NCBI GenBank assembly: GCA_023252395.1
Contig: JAJPDY010000079.1
Location: 1-6,071, forward strand
From: Nitrososphaera sp.
GTDB lineage: Archaea > Thermoproteota > Nitrososphaeria > Nitrososphaerales > Nitrososphaeraceae
Direction of reading: 5' to 3'
Length of the DNA: 6,071 bases
Part shown: in pieces, positions 1-5,090 of the stretch
Layout of the letters: every line of letters starts with the position of its first letter
Numbering within the stretch: position 1 is the stretch's first letter
Made by a program: the position numbers and the translations under genes
Notes under the pieces: model-generated
The model's input: only the letters and a program-made list of their open reading frames with translations
Told to the model about the DNA's origin: nothing
Database searches by the model: none

Positions 1-92
1 GGGTACACTTGCGCTGACGCAGTGTTTGCCATTGCAATGGCGATGACAGCAGCAAGCGCGGCTGCTGGAACGATCAGGAACTTTGTGTTCAT
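1..92 (-). CDS. N-terminus of an exported protein (partial, signal peptide only)
   Basis: Reading the minus strand from an ATG at 90-92, the frame stays open to the window edge and gives 30 full codons plus two bases. The peptide has the three parts of a Sec signal peptide: a short n-region ending in Lys4, an uninterrupted Ala/Val/Ile/Leu hydrophobic core at about residues 5-22, and an Ala25-Ser26-Ala27 signal peptidase I site followed by Gln28-Val-Tyr-Pro. The mature protein is therefore predicted to lie outside the cytoplasmic membrane. Only about four mature residues are visible, so its function cannot be told; in thaumarchaea such proteins range from cupredoxins to surface proteins. It is transcribed divergently from the gene at 196, with 103 bases between the two starts. 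The signal peptide is clear in the sequence; the protein's role is unknown. Confidence 0.8.
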   Translation of the reverse strand, partial: MNTKFLIVPAAALAAVIAIAMANTASAQVY

Positions 93-112
93 GCAGCAGA
101 GCCGTCAACTGT

Positions 113-122
113 GCTTTTAGGC
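113..122 (-). promoter_or_regulatory. Possible TATA box for the exported-protein gene
   Basis: On the minus strand this reads gcctaaaagc. It is centred about 25 bases upstream of the ATG at 92, the spacing expected of an archaeal TATA box feeding a leaderless or nearly leaderless message. The match to a TATA consensus is modest, and a second AT-rich stretch at 121-130 (gagatattgc) is an alternative. Confidence 0.35.
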
Positions 123-164
123 AATATCTCACAATTGACTAGGCGATTCGTCTGCATCTTGACA

Positions 165-174
165 CTTTTATTAT
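165..174 (+). promoter_or_regulatory. TATA box for the 196-1235 gene pair
   Basis: The plus strand reads cttttattat, centred about 26 bases before the TTG at 196. That spacing predicts transcription beginning at or next to the start codon, so the mRNA would be leaderless. There is no Shine-Dalgarno-like sequence before the start, which fits. This box supports choosing the TTG over any downstream ATG. Confidence 0.55.
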
Positions 175-195
175 GGTGACGGGAAGCATGTATCG

Positions 196-660
196 TTGAG
201 CAAGCCCGACGTCTGGGTCAAGGACTTTGTCGGCGTAGGCTACCGCTACCATGACGTTTACATGAATGTCTTTCCGCTTTTCCAGAACAAGATGGCCGCC
301 TTCAAGCTGTGGAAAAAGACGATAGAATGGTGGCCCGACGACAAGATAAAGCTGAGATTCGTTGAGCAGGGCGACAGCTACTGGTTCATACTTTACGGAG
401 GCTCAGATTTTAAAAAGGACAACACGGGCTTTGTGAAAAAAGTGCAGATCTCTGAAAACTACGAGAGGTTCAAGGCAGGCTATGAGAAGAAGGCGACCTT
501 GCGCTTTGGCATATACAAGGAAAATACAAAGGGCGACAAAAAGTACGATCTTGAAATTTTAAAAAAATCAAAATCAGTGTATGACATTGCATTTTTACAG
601 TACTCTGATCTTGCACCTGACAGCATAGAGTGGCAGGTCATACAGGAAAACAAGCAATGA
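196..660 (+). CDS. Uncharacterised aromatic-rich protein, first gene of a two-gene operon
   Basis: I do not recognise this 154-residue protein. It is soluble in appearance, with no signal peptide or membrane segment, and is rich in aromatic residues and lysine: Trp7, Tyr17/Tyr19, Trp39, the Trp45-Trp46 pair, Trp63 and Trp147. Alternating hydrophobic stretches at about 50-68 and 98-108 suggest a mainly beta or alpha/beta fold. The start is a TTG. A stop at 160-162 bounds the frame upstream with no ATG in between, the nearby ATG at 188 is out of frame and hits a stop after three codons, and a TATA-like box sits 26 bases ahead of the TTG. The first ATG in frame is only at 262, which would remove 22 residues. 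The stop overlaps the ATG of the cysteine-cluster gene (ATGA), so the two proteins are probably made together. No function is assigned. Confidence 0.75.
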   Translation: MSKPDVWVKDFVGVGYRYHDVYMNVFPLFQNKMAAFKLWKKTIEWWPDDKIKLRFVEQGDSYWFILYGGSDFKKDNTGFVKKVQISENYERFKAGYEKKATLRFGIYKENTKGDKKYDLEILKKSKSVYDIAFLQYSDLAPDSIEWQVIQENKQ

Positions 661-1235
661 TAAAAAAATTCAGCTGCATTCAGGACTGCTCTGACTGCTG
701 CATCTACAGGCAGTACTACCCATCAACTGAATATGGCAAGATAGGAGTCCTATTATTGCCAGAAGAAAAGATGGCTATTGAAAAACTTGCCAAGAAAATT
801 AAAGTCAGAGTCAGGATACTGCCAAGGCTTGCAGTTGGAAAAGAGTCGCCTGAAAAAATAATCGCATACCAGATGATGGGCAAGAACGATGACGGTGACC
901 TCTGCCCCTTCCTTGACATTGAAAGTGCTGAGAGGTCGCCTCATGGCGGCTTCAAGTGCAGGATTTATTCCAGCCGCCCGCTTGCATGCAAGGCATACCC
1001 TGTAATCGATTCTGGCATGATAGCAGCGCTTGACGAGCACTGCCAGTTTTGCCGCAAGCATTCCACAGAGTCGGCAAGCGTTGACGGGCTGCAAACAGAA
1101 ATTGAAGCACTTGCCAAGATCAAAGCAAGCGTAACTGCAAACAAAAGTCTTCGGGTATGGCGCTACGCTACTGCCACGGGTAAAGCAGAAGACAGGCACA
1201 AACTTCTTCCCGAAGGATGGGTCATTGAATGCTAA
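657..1235 (+). CDS. YkgJ-family (CxxCxxCC-type) cysteine-cluster protein
   Basis: The 192-residue protein matches the layout of the YkgJ/UPF0153 family, annotated as zinc- or iron-chelating. The visible elements are an N-terminal cluster Cys7-x3-Cys11-x2-Cys14-Cys15, a mid-protein CPFL at 83-86, the characteristic segment Cys101-R-I-Y-x2-RP-x2-Cys111-x-A-Y-P, and a further Cys129-x2-Cys132. These cysteines probably hold a metal ion or cluster; which metal, and for what purpose, is unsettled for the family. I start it at the ATG at 657, because this ATG overlaps the upstream stop (ATGA) and gives a protein beginning just before the cluster. A longer frame from a GTG at 630 would overlap the upstream gene by 31 bases and adds nothing family-like. 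Its last 14 bases overlap the convergent gene ending at 1222. The family call is fairly sure; the function is not. Confidence 0.85.
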   Translation: MIKKFSCIQDCSDCCIYRQYYPSTEYGKIGVLLLPEEKMAIEKLAKKIKVRVRILPRLAVGKESPEKIIAYQMMGKNDDGDLCPFLDIESAERSPHGGFKCRIYSSRPLACKAYPVIDSGMIAALDEHCQFCRKHSTESASVDGLQTEIEALAKIKASVTANKSLRVWRYATATGKAEDRHKLLPEGWVIEC

Positions 1236-1449
1236 AGCCGTATTTACGATAGAGAATATGTTCTCCTTTTTTCACAAGCATTATCCTGTTCTGCGGTATG
1301 ACTTGGAAATTTTCTGACAGCTCGACAAACTCTAAAAGTGGCACTTCTACTATGCTATTGAAGTCGCGATAGCTGACAGAATAGAGCGTGGCATCATCAG
1401 CGTACAGCGCCTTGCTAAAAATTTCATCAAGCCGGCCTTTCCGTACCAC
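1222..1449 (-). CDS. Small DUF504/UPF0248-like protein
   Basis: This 75-residue protein resembles the small archaeal DUF504 (UPF0248) family. The central stretch YSVSYRDF (23-30) leads to VPLLEF (36-41), and the hallmark-like segment is V-I-P-Q-N-R-I (50-56) followed by a K-G-x-H-I-L-Y-R turn (61-68), much like the family's I-P-x-H-R-I with a terminal strand. The size also fits (usually about 75-90 residues). The family has no firmly established biochemical role; its members often occur near RNA-processing genes, which is not the case here. The start is a GTG at 1449; no ATG is available, and the TATA element centred at about 1473 places transcription start on this codon. The 3' end overlaps the cysteine-cluster gene by 14 bases in convergent orientation, so the two transcripts have complementary tails. 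The assignment rests on remembered motifs rather than a database search. Confidence 0.65.
   Translation of the reverse strand: MVRKGRLDEIFSKALYADDATLYSVSYRDFNSIVEVPLLEFVELSENFQVIPQNRIMLVKKGEHILYRKYGFSIQ
1267..1272 (+). terminator. Possible T-run terminator for the 196-1235 operon
   Basis: A run of six T residues, preceded by ttctcc, lies about 32 bases past the stop at 1235. Archaeal RNA polymerase can terminate at short T-runs without a hairpin. The run lies inside the convergent DUF504-like gene, so coding constraint there is an alternative explanation. Confidence 0.3.
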
Positions 1450-1466
1450 GACAGTATTGCGTGCAC

Positions 1467-1480
1467 TGATTATATATCAT
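1467..1480. promoter_or_regulatory. Shared bidirectional TATA element between two divergent genes
   Basis: The sequence tgattatatatcat has a core tatata at 1471-1476 centred on 1473.5. The midpoint between the GTG at 1449 (minus) and the ATG at 1498 (plus) is also 1473.5. Each start therefore lies 24.5 bases from the centre, the distance at which archaeal polymerase begins RNA. The element reads as a TATA box on both strands and is flanked by TGAT/ATCA arms, so it is nearly palindromic. The simplest reading is one TBP site serving two leaderless transcripts. No second TATA-like sequence is seen in the 48-base gap. Confidence 0.7.
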
Positions 1481-1497
1481 GTTGAGCCACTGAAATC

Positions 1498-1791
1498 ATG
1501 CCAAGGAAATCATCTTCTTCTGGCAAAAAAAGAAAGAGCAGGAGTACTAGCACTCGCGGAAGAAGCAGCGCTGGCCTGTCAACCAGAACAAGAAAATCTA
1601 TCGACACTCTTCCGTCACATGCCCAACATATTTACAAAAAAGCTCACAAAAATGCGCTCAAGCAATATAGTAGCCCATCCAAGCGGCGTGGAGGAAAGCG
1701 CCAGAGCAAGGAGCAGGTCGCGCACAAAGTCGCGTGGTCTGCGGTAAAGAGAGAATACAAAAAAGAAGGTGACAGGTGGGTAGAGAAATAA
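1498..1791 (+). CDS. ChaB-domain protein with a basic Ser/Arg/Lys-rich N-terminal tail
   Basis: Residues 38-97 match the ChaB fold family (named after the E. coli cation-transport regulator): the start L-P-S-H-A-Q-x-I-Y-K-K-A (38-49), a helix N-A-L-K-Q-Y (52-57), a basic linker, and the ending V-A-H-K-V-A-W-S-A-V-K-R-E-Y (74-87) followed by G-D-R-W-V (91-95). ChaB-domain proteins are small and soluble; the transport role of the bacterial one is not well established, and archaeal copies are generally uncharacterised. Unusually, residues 3-34 form a low-complexity tail: 12 Lys/Arg and 15 Ser/Thr within the first 34 positions. Such a tail would bind nucleic acid or another polyanion non-specifically. 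The ATG at 1498 is 24.5 bases from the centre of the shared TATA element, implying a leaderless mRNA. The gene ends one base short of the stop of leuD, which runs towards it. The domain call is confident; a nucleic-acid role is inference. Confidence 0.88.
   Translation: MPRKSSSSGKKRKSRSTSTRGRSSAGLSTRTRKSIDTLPSHAQHIYKKAHKNALKQYSSPSKRRGGKRQSKEQVAHKVAWSAVKREYKKEGDRWVEK
1759..1764 (-). terminator. Possible T-run terminator for the leuCD operon
   Basis: Six A residues on the plus strand read as six T residues for a transcript leaving leuD, about 29 bases past its stop at 1793. T-runs can end archaeal transcripts. The run falls in the Lys-rich C-terminus of the ChaB gene, so codon content could also explain it. 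Confidence 0.3.
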
Positions 1792-1792
1792 A

Positions 1793-2296
1793 TCAGGCCG
1801 AGCCGGGCCTGTAGTTCATTAGCCCGCCTGCCTCGACAATTTTTGCTATCAATTCTGGAAACGGCTTCATTGAGTAATCCTCATTTTTTGTAAGGTTGGT
1901 TATCCTATTTTGTGCAAGGTCGATCTCTAGCTCGTCCCTGTCAGATATTTTCTTGACAGTGGATTCGTCTATCTCTATCGGGAGCAAGTAGCCGCCGTCT
2001 ACTGCATTTCTGTAGAATATCCTTGCAAAGGATGGTGACAGTATTGCCCTGATGCCCGTCTGCGACAGCGCTATTGGCGCGTGCTCCCTGCTGGAACCGC
2101 ATCCAAAGTTGTTGCCTGCCACGAGAAAGTCGCCCTGCGACACTTTTTCCGGGAATTTCGGGTCGACGCCTTCCATCGCGTGCTTGGCCAGCTCTTTATG
2201 ATCGTGAATCTTTAGGTAAGGGCCGGGAATGATGACGTCTGTGTCAATGTTGTCCCTGTCGTACTTGTGAACCTTGCCTTTCAATGTCTTGTTCAT
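1793..2296 (-). CDS. leuD: 3-isopropylmalate dehydratase, small subunit
   Basis: LeuD is the small (swivelling) subunit of isopropylmalate isomerase, which converts 2-isopropylmalate to 3-isopropylmalate in cytoplasmic leucine synthesis. The 167-residue length is normal for the short archaeal form. Diagnostic motifs are visible: I-D-T-D-V-I-I-P-G-P-Y-L at 17-28, G-N-N-F-G-C-G-S-S-R-E-H-A-P at 61-74 (substrate binding), and F-Y-R-N-A at 94-98. The loop after the first motif, thought to tune substrate choice in this family, reads Y-L-K-I (27-30). The ATG at 2296 overlaps the leuC stop by four bases (ATGA), so the subunits are translationally coupled and likely made in equal amounts. The homologous homoaconitase small subunit of lysine synthesis is the main alternative, and one enzyme may serve both pathways. 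The gene is convergent with the ChaB gene, one base away. Confidence 0.93.
   Translation of the reverse strand: MNKTLKGKVHKYDRDNIDTDVIIPGPYLKIHDHKELAKHAMEGVDPKFPEKVSQGDFLVAGNNFGCGSSREHAPIALSQTGIRAILSPSFARIFYRNAVDGGYLLPIEIDESTVKKISDRDELEIDLAQNRITNLTKNEDYSMKPFPELIAKIVEAGGLMNYRPGSA
1794..1811 (+). terminator. Small hairpin at the chaB/leuD convergent junction
   Basis: CAGGCC (1794-1799) pairs perfectly with GGCCTG (1806-1811) around a six-base loop, starting three bases after the ChaB gene stop. A run of five T residues follows at 1840-1844, about 28 bases further on. Because the stem is symmetric it could form in either transcript, but it also encodes the last residues of LeuD. It may help define or protect the 3' end of the ChaB message; it is not a classical bacterial terminator because the T-run is not adjacent. 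Confidence 0.35.
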
Positions 2297-3567
2297 TGTT
2301 TCACGTCCCTTGGATCAGTTATCTTGCCAGTGATTGCCGACGCGGCCACAACTATTGGTGAGGCAAGATATGTCTGCGACTCTACATGCCCCATTCTGCC
2401 GGGGAAATTCCTGTTTGTAGTGCTGATGCATATTTCGCCCTTGCCAAGCACTCCCATGTGGGCTCCGCAGCACGCGCCGCAGGTTGGTGGTCCGACGACT
2501 GCGCCGGCTTCCATAAAGATGCCGATAAGCCCTTCCTTTAGCGCCTTCACATAGATTGATTGCGCGGCTGGCAGCACTTCAGTCCTTATCTTGACCTTCT
2601 TGCCCTTCAGCACTTTAGCCGCTTCGCGGAGGTCATCCAGCTTTGCGCCGGTGCAAGAGCCAATGTACGCCTTGTCAAGCTCTGTCCCCTGCAGTTCCCT
2701 TGCCACAGAGATGTTGCCGGGCGAAAACGGCTTGGCAATTGTCGGCTCCATCTTGTCCATTTCGTAAGTGAAAACTTCAGAGTATTCGGCGTCAGAATCT
2801 CCATGCGACGGCGAATACTGGGCATCTGTCCTTTCGCGAAGGTATGCGTACGTAGTTTCGTCAGGCTCGATTATGCCGTTCTTGGCTCCTGCCTCGGTGG
2901 TCATGTTTGTAAGTGTAAGGCGTTCTTCCATTGTCAGGTTCTTGACGACGTCGCCGGCAAACTGCATCGCCTTGTAGTTTGCGCCGTCGGTGCCAATGTC
3001 ACCAATGATCCTGAGTATGATGTCCTTTGCCATGATGTAGTCGGGCTTTTTGCCTTCTATCTTGAAGAGCATGGTTTCAGGCACCCTGAACCAGATCTGG
3101 CCGTTCATGAGAACGTACGCAACGTCGGTGTGCCCGAGGCCGGCGGCAAATGCGCCCATTGCGCCTGTCGTGTTTGTGTGCGAATCTCCTCCGACATAGA
3201 CTTCGCCGGGAAGCACCATCGCTTCTTCATGCGATAGAGTGTGGCAGATCCCGTACTGCCCAAGGCCGTACTTGAAGTGCTTGTTGATGCCATACTTTTT
3301 TGTAAAGTTTGAAAGCGTGATGATGTTCTCCGCTGAAACTCGATCAGCTGCAGGCACAAAGTGGTCTTCTGTAACCCACACCTTGTCAGGGTTCCAGATG
3401 CGCTCTAGCTTCTTGCCCTTCTTTTCCCACTCGCTGAATACCTTGATAACTCCGGGGCCAGACACATCATGCATCATTACCTTGTCTACCTTGGCAAACA
3501 CAACGTCGCCGGGCGACAGCTTTTGCTTGCCAGATGCCCGGGCAAGTATCTTTTCAGTAATAGTCAT
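2293..3567 (-). CDS. leuC: 3-isopropylmalate dehydratase, large subunit
   Basis: LeuC carries the [4Fe-4S] cluster and most of the active site of isopropylmalate isomerase. The 424-residue size matches the archaeal type (about 420), shorter than bacterial LeuC. Visible motifs are M-M-H-D (31-34), G-G-D-S-H-T (126-131), Y-I-G-S-C-T-G (301-307), P-T-C-G-A-C-C-G (361-368) and S-T-T-N-R-N-F-P-G-R-M-G (382-393). Cys305, Cys363 and Cys366 are the expected three cluster ligands, so the enzyme looks intact and oxygen-sensitive. I use the ATG at 3567 because M-T-I-x-E-K-I-L is a usual LeuC beginning; a TTG three codons upstream (3576) is possible. It is first in the operon with leuD, overlapping it by four bases, and diverges from cofE. 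Homoaconitase and HacA-like hydro-lyases are close relatives, so leucine versus lysine assignment is family-level. Confidence 0.95.
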   Translation of the reverse strand: MTITEKILARASGKQKLSPGDVVFAKVDKVMMHDVSGPGVIKVFSEWEKKGKKLERIWNPDKVWVTEDHFVPAADRVSAENIITLSNFTKKYGINKHFKYGLGQYGICHTLSHEEAMVLPGEVYVGGDSHTNTTGAMGAFAAGLGHTDVAYVLMNGQIWFRVPETMLFKIEGKKPDYIMAKDIILRIIGDIGTDGANYKAMQFAGDVVKNLTMEERLTLTNMTTEAGAKNGIIEPDETTYAYLRERTDAQYSPSHGDSDAEYSEVFTYEMDKMEPTIAKPFSPGNISVARELQGTELDKAYIGSCTGAKLDDLREAAKVLKGKKVKIRTEVLPAAQSIYVKALKEGLIGIFMEAGAVVGPPTCGACCGAHMGVLGKGEICISTTNRNFPGRMGHVESQTYLASPIVVAASAITGKITDPRDVKQ

Positions 3568-3610
3568 CCCAGTCAAAACAGTTCACGTATGCGAGATTTT
3601 GCTCCCATGA

Positions 3611-3623
3611 CGGATTAAAACCT
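3611..3623 (-). promoter_or_regulatory. Candidate TATA box for leuCD in the leuC/cofE gap
   Basis: The minus strand reads aggttttaatccg, centred near 3616. Transcription would start near 3590, leaving a leader of about 23 bases before the leuC ATG at 3567. No clear Shine-Dalgarno sequence is seen in that leader. The 106-base gap between leuC and cofE must also hold the cofE promoter. The only TATA-like stretch at leaderless distance from its TTG is a weak acaaaaga near 3645, so the cofE promoter is unresolved. Confidence 0.4.
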
Positions 3624-3673
3624 TTGGACATAGGGGAAAGCACAAAAGAGAGCCCGCACAACTGTGGTTTTGA

Positions 3674-4426
3674 TTGGCTGTCGAGATTCTGCCGGTGCAC
3701 GTCAAGCCCAGAAAGAACAGGTTTGACCTGTTTGCAAGCCTGCAGGGCTTTGAATACAGAAATAATGACATCGTAGTAATCTCGAGCAAGTTTGTGTCCA
3801 TGAGCGAAGGATCAATAGTCAGCCTTCGCGGGGTGAAGGTGAGCAAAAAAGCCAGAGCACTTGCGGCAAAATGCCATATGGACGCCAAGATGGCCGAGCT
3901 AGTATTGAGGGAATCCGACTACATCGTAAAGGGCGTGCCAGGGTTTCTTCTCGCGATAAGGGACGGCATGATTGCGCCCAACGCCGGCATCGACAAGTCA
4001 AACGTGCCAAAAGGCTATGCCATCCTGTACCCGCGCGATCCTTTTGAGACCGCAGAGAAATTGAGGCAGAAATTTCTGGTAGAGCAAGGAATCAGAACAG
4101 GCATAGTCATTGCCGACAGCAGGCTTATGCCCACGCGGATTGGCACCACGGGCGTGGCAATTGCGTGCGCTGGCTTTCAGCCTGTCGATGACCTTCGGGG
4201 CAGGCGCGACCTCTTTGGCAATGTCCTAAGGGTCACGTTCAAGGCAGTCGCTGATGGGCTGGCCACGATGGGGGTGGCGGTGATGGGCGAGAGCGACGAA
4301 TCTACGCCAGCCGCCGTAATAAGAGGAGCCAAGGTCGAGTGGTCCGATAAAAAGTTCTCATGGCGCGACATGGCTGTCGAGCCGGGGCAGGACATTTACC
4401 TGAGAAGCCTAGTCAAAAATACCTGA
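3674..4426 (+). CDS. cofE: Coenzyme F420-0:L-glutamate ligase
   Basis: CofE adds gamma-linked glutamates to F420-0 using GTP, making the working forms of the deazaflavin hydride carrier F420 in the cytoplasm. The 250-residue protein is full length for the stand-alone archaeal enzyme. Family signatures are clear: I-S-S-K-F-V-S-M-S-E-G (36-46), N-A-G-I-D-K-S-N (103-110), the D-S-R-x2-P-x-R-x-G-T-T-G-V-A-I segment (148-163), and D-L-R-G-R-R-D-L-F-G (173-182). There is no fused nitroreductase-like domain such as actinobacterial FbiB has. The start is a TTG at 3674, directly preceded in frame by a TGA (3671-3673), so no longer form exists; a GTG seven codons in (3695) is possible but would cut into the first beta strand. 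It faces away from leuCD. No other F420 genes lie in the window, consistent with scattered cof genes. Confidence 0.93.
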   Translation: MAVEILPVHVKPRKNRFDLFASLQGFEYRNNDIVVISSKFVSMSEGSIVSLRGVKVSKKARALAAKCHMDAKMAELVLRESDYIVKGVPGFLLAIRDGMIAPNAGIDKSNVPKGYAILYPRDPFETAEKLRQKFLVEQGIRTGIVIADSRLMPTRIGTTGVAIACAGFQPVDDLRGRRDLFGNVLRVTFKAVADGLATMGVAVMGESDESTPAAVIRGAKVEWSDKKFSWRDMAVEPGQDIYLRSLVKNT

Positions 4427-4455
4427 GGGAAGTGTAGCTAACACGTCTGCACATA

Positions 4456-4466
4456 GTTTTAATATT
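4456..4466 (+). promoter_or_regulatory. TATA box for the gene at 4498
   Basis: The plus strand reads gttttaatatt, centred near 4461 and about 37 bases before the ATG at 4498. Transcription would begin near 4486, giving a leader of about 12 bases with no Shine-Dalgarno match. A TTG at 4465 that would extend the gene falls inside this box, which argues against it as the start. Confidence 0.55.
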
Positions 4467-4497
4467 GCATCATACTGAACAATCTTACACTTCAAAG

Positions 4498-5049
4498 ATG
4501 CCAGAATTCCTTACCAGCTATCCGAAGACAATGAACATTGTCAAGGGATTGCAGGATTTAATCCGCAGAGAAGAAGTCGAGCTCGATCACCTCTGCCTCA
4601 TGGTCAAGATAAAAAAAGACGAGGTTATCAACGCGCTCATCTCCGAGGGCTTTACGAGTGTAAAGCTGGAGAACAAGAAATCAACCCAGATCGGGCACGG
4701 CTTTGCAAAAAAGCTGGCCAAGCCATGGGAGATGCACGTGAGGCTGCTAGAGATGCAGCAGGGGTTGATTGCAATCCATGCAGAAGTCGAGATCTCGCGC
4801 AAATATATCCAGCACATACGCTCTGTAAGGTCGCCTGTCATTTACGAGATTGAATCGATCCTCAACAAGCACAAGATAGAGTACCAAATCTGGAACGCAA
4901 AGCTGCGCCAGTACATCTCTAGCGTGATAGACAACCACCAGATAATCCTCAACGCGCCGAGGCTGCCGCCGATCCCGTGGAAGCACATGGCCGGCTCTAC
5001 AGTAACGCTTTCCCTGATCTATCTGATGAAGTTTGTCGGCGTCCTCTAG
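4498..5049 (+). CDS. Uncharacterised helical protein with a hydrophobic C-terminus
   Basis: I do not recognise this 183-residue protein. Residues 12-60 look like several short helices, with a charged E-E-V-E-L-D segment followed by K-I-K-K-D-E-V-I-N-A-L-I-S-E-G-F (37-52), a pattern compatible with a winged-helix or similar small helical bundle. Residues 75-150 look like long amphipathic helices without obvious catalytic motifs. A Pro-rich joint (N-A-P-R-L-P-P-I-P, 152-160) precedes a final hydrophobic stretch at 165-183 containing one Lys; this could be a weak C-terminal membrane anchor or simply a buried helix. The start is the ATG at 4498: the frame is open up to a TTG at 4465, but that codon lies within the TATA box. 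It sits 71 bases after cofE with its own promoter, and 41 bases before the next gene. The function is unknown. Confidence 0.75.
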   Translation: MPEFLTSYPKTMNIVKGLQDLIRREEVELDHLCLMVKIKKDEVINALISEGFTSVKLENKKSTQIGHGFAKKLAKPWEMHVRLLEMQQGLIAIHAEVEISRKYIQHIRSVRSPVIYEIESILNKHKIEYQIWNAKLRQYISSVIDNHQIILNAPRLPPIPWKHMAGSTVTLSLIYLMKFVGVL

Positions 5050-5055
5050 CAATAG

Positions 5056-5066
5056 ACTTTAATTTC
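5056..5066 (+). promoter_or_regulatory. Candidate TATA box for the gene at 5091
   Basis: The plus strand reads actttaatttc, centred near 5061 and about 30 bases ahead of the GTG at 5091. It falls in the 41-base gap after the upstream stop, so the downstream gene may have its own transcript. The spacing is a few bases longer than ideal for a leaderless message. Confidence 0.45.
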
Positions 5067-5090
5067 TTCTTCAAGCTATCTCTCGCTAGC

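Noticed and set aside
188..199. ATG at 188 as a start
   Set aside because: It is out of frame with the downstream gene and meets TGA after three codons.
541..600. Locally A/T-rich patch with A-runs and T-runs near the end of the first plus-strand gene
   Set aside because: It is explained by Lys/Ile/Ser codons in a continuous frame; no terminator or promoter role is needed and spacing to the next start is wrong.
630..656. Nine-codon N-terminal extension (GTG at 630) of the cysteine-cluster protein
   Set aside because: The ATG at 657 forms a standard ATGA overlap with the upstream stop; the extension overlaps coding sequence and adds no family feature.
753..1199. 148-codon minus-strand open frame inside the cysteine-cluster gene
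   Set aside because: It is antisense to a gene with recognised family motifs, and its own composition is unlike a globular protein.
1388..1747. 119-codon plus-strand frame overlapping the DUF504-like and ChaB genes
   Set aside because: It spans the shared promoter and reads the ChaB gene out of frame, ending in low-complexity Arg/Ser sequence. The ChaB frame carries the recognised domain.
2560..3237. 225-codon plus-strand open frame inside leuC
   Set aside because: It lies wholly antisense to leuC, whose motifs are intact. Its Cys/His/Arg/Val-rich translation is typical of a reverse-frame shadow in GC-rich third-position sequence.
4465..4497. TTG start at 4465 for the gene at 4498
   Set aside because: The codon lies within the likely TATA box, so it would be upstream of transcription start.
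4977..5090. GTG start at 4977 for the gene at 5091
   Set aside because: It would overlap the preceding gene by 73 bases, and the extension reads as an out-of-frame copy of that gene's end. The GTG at 5091 fits the TATA-like box.
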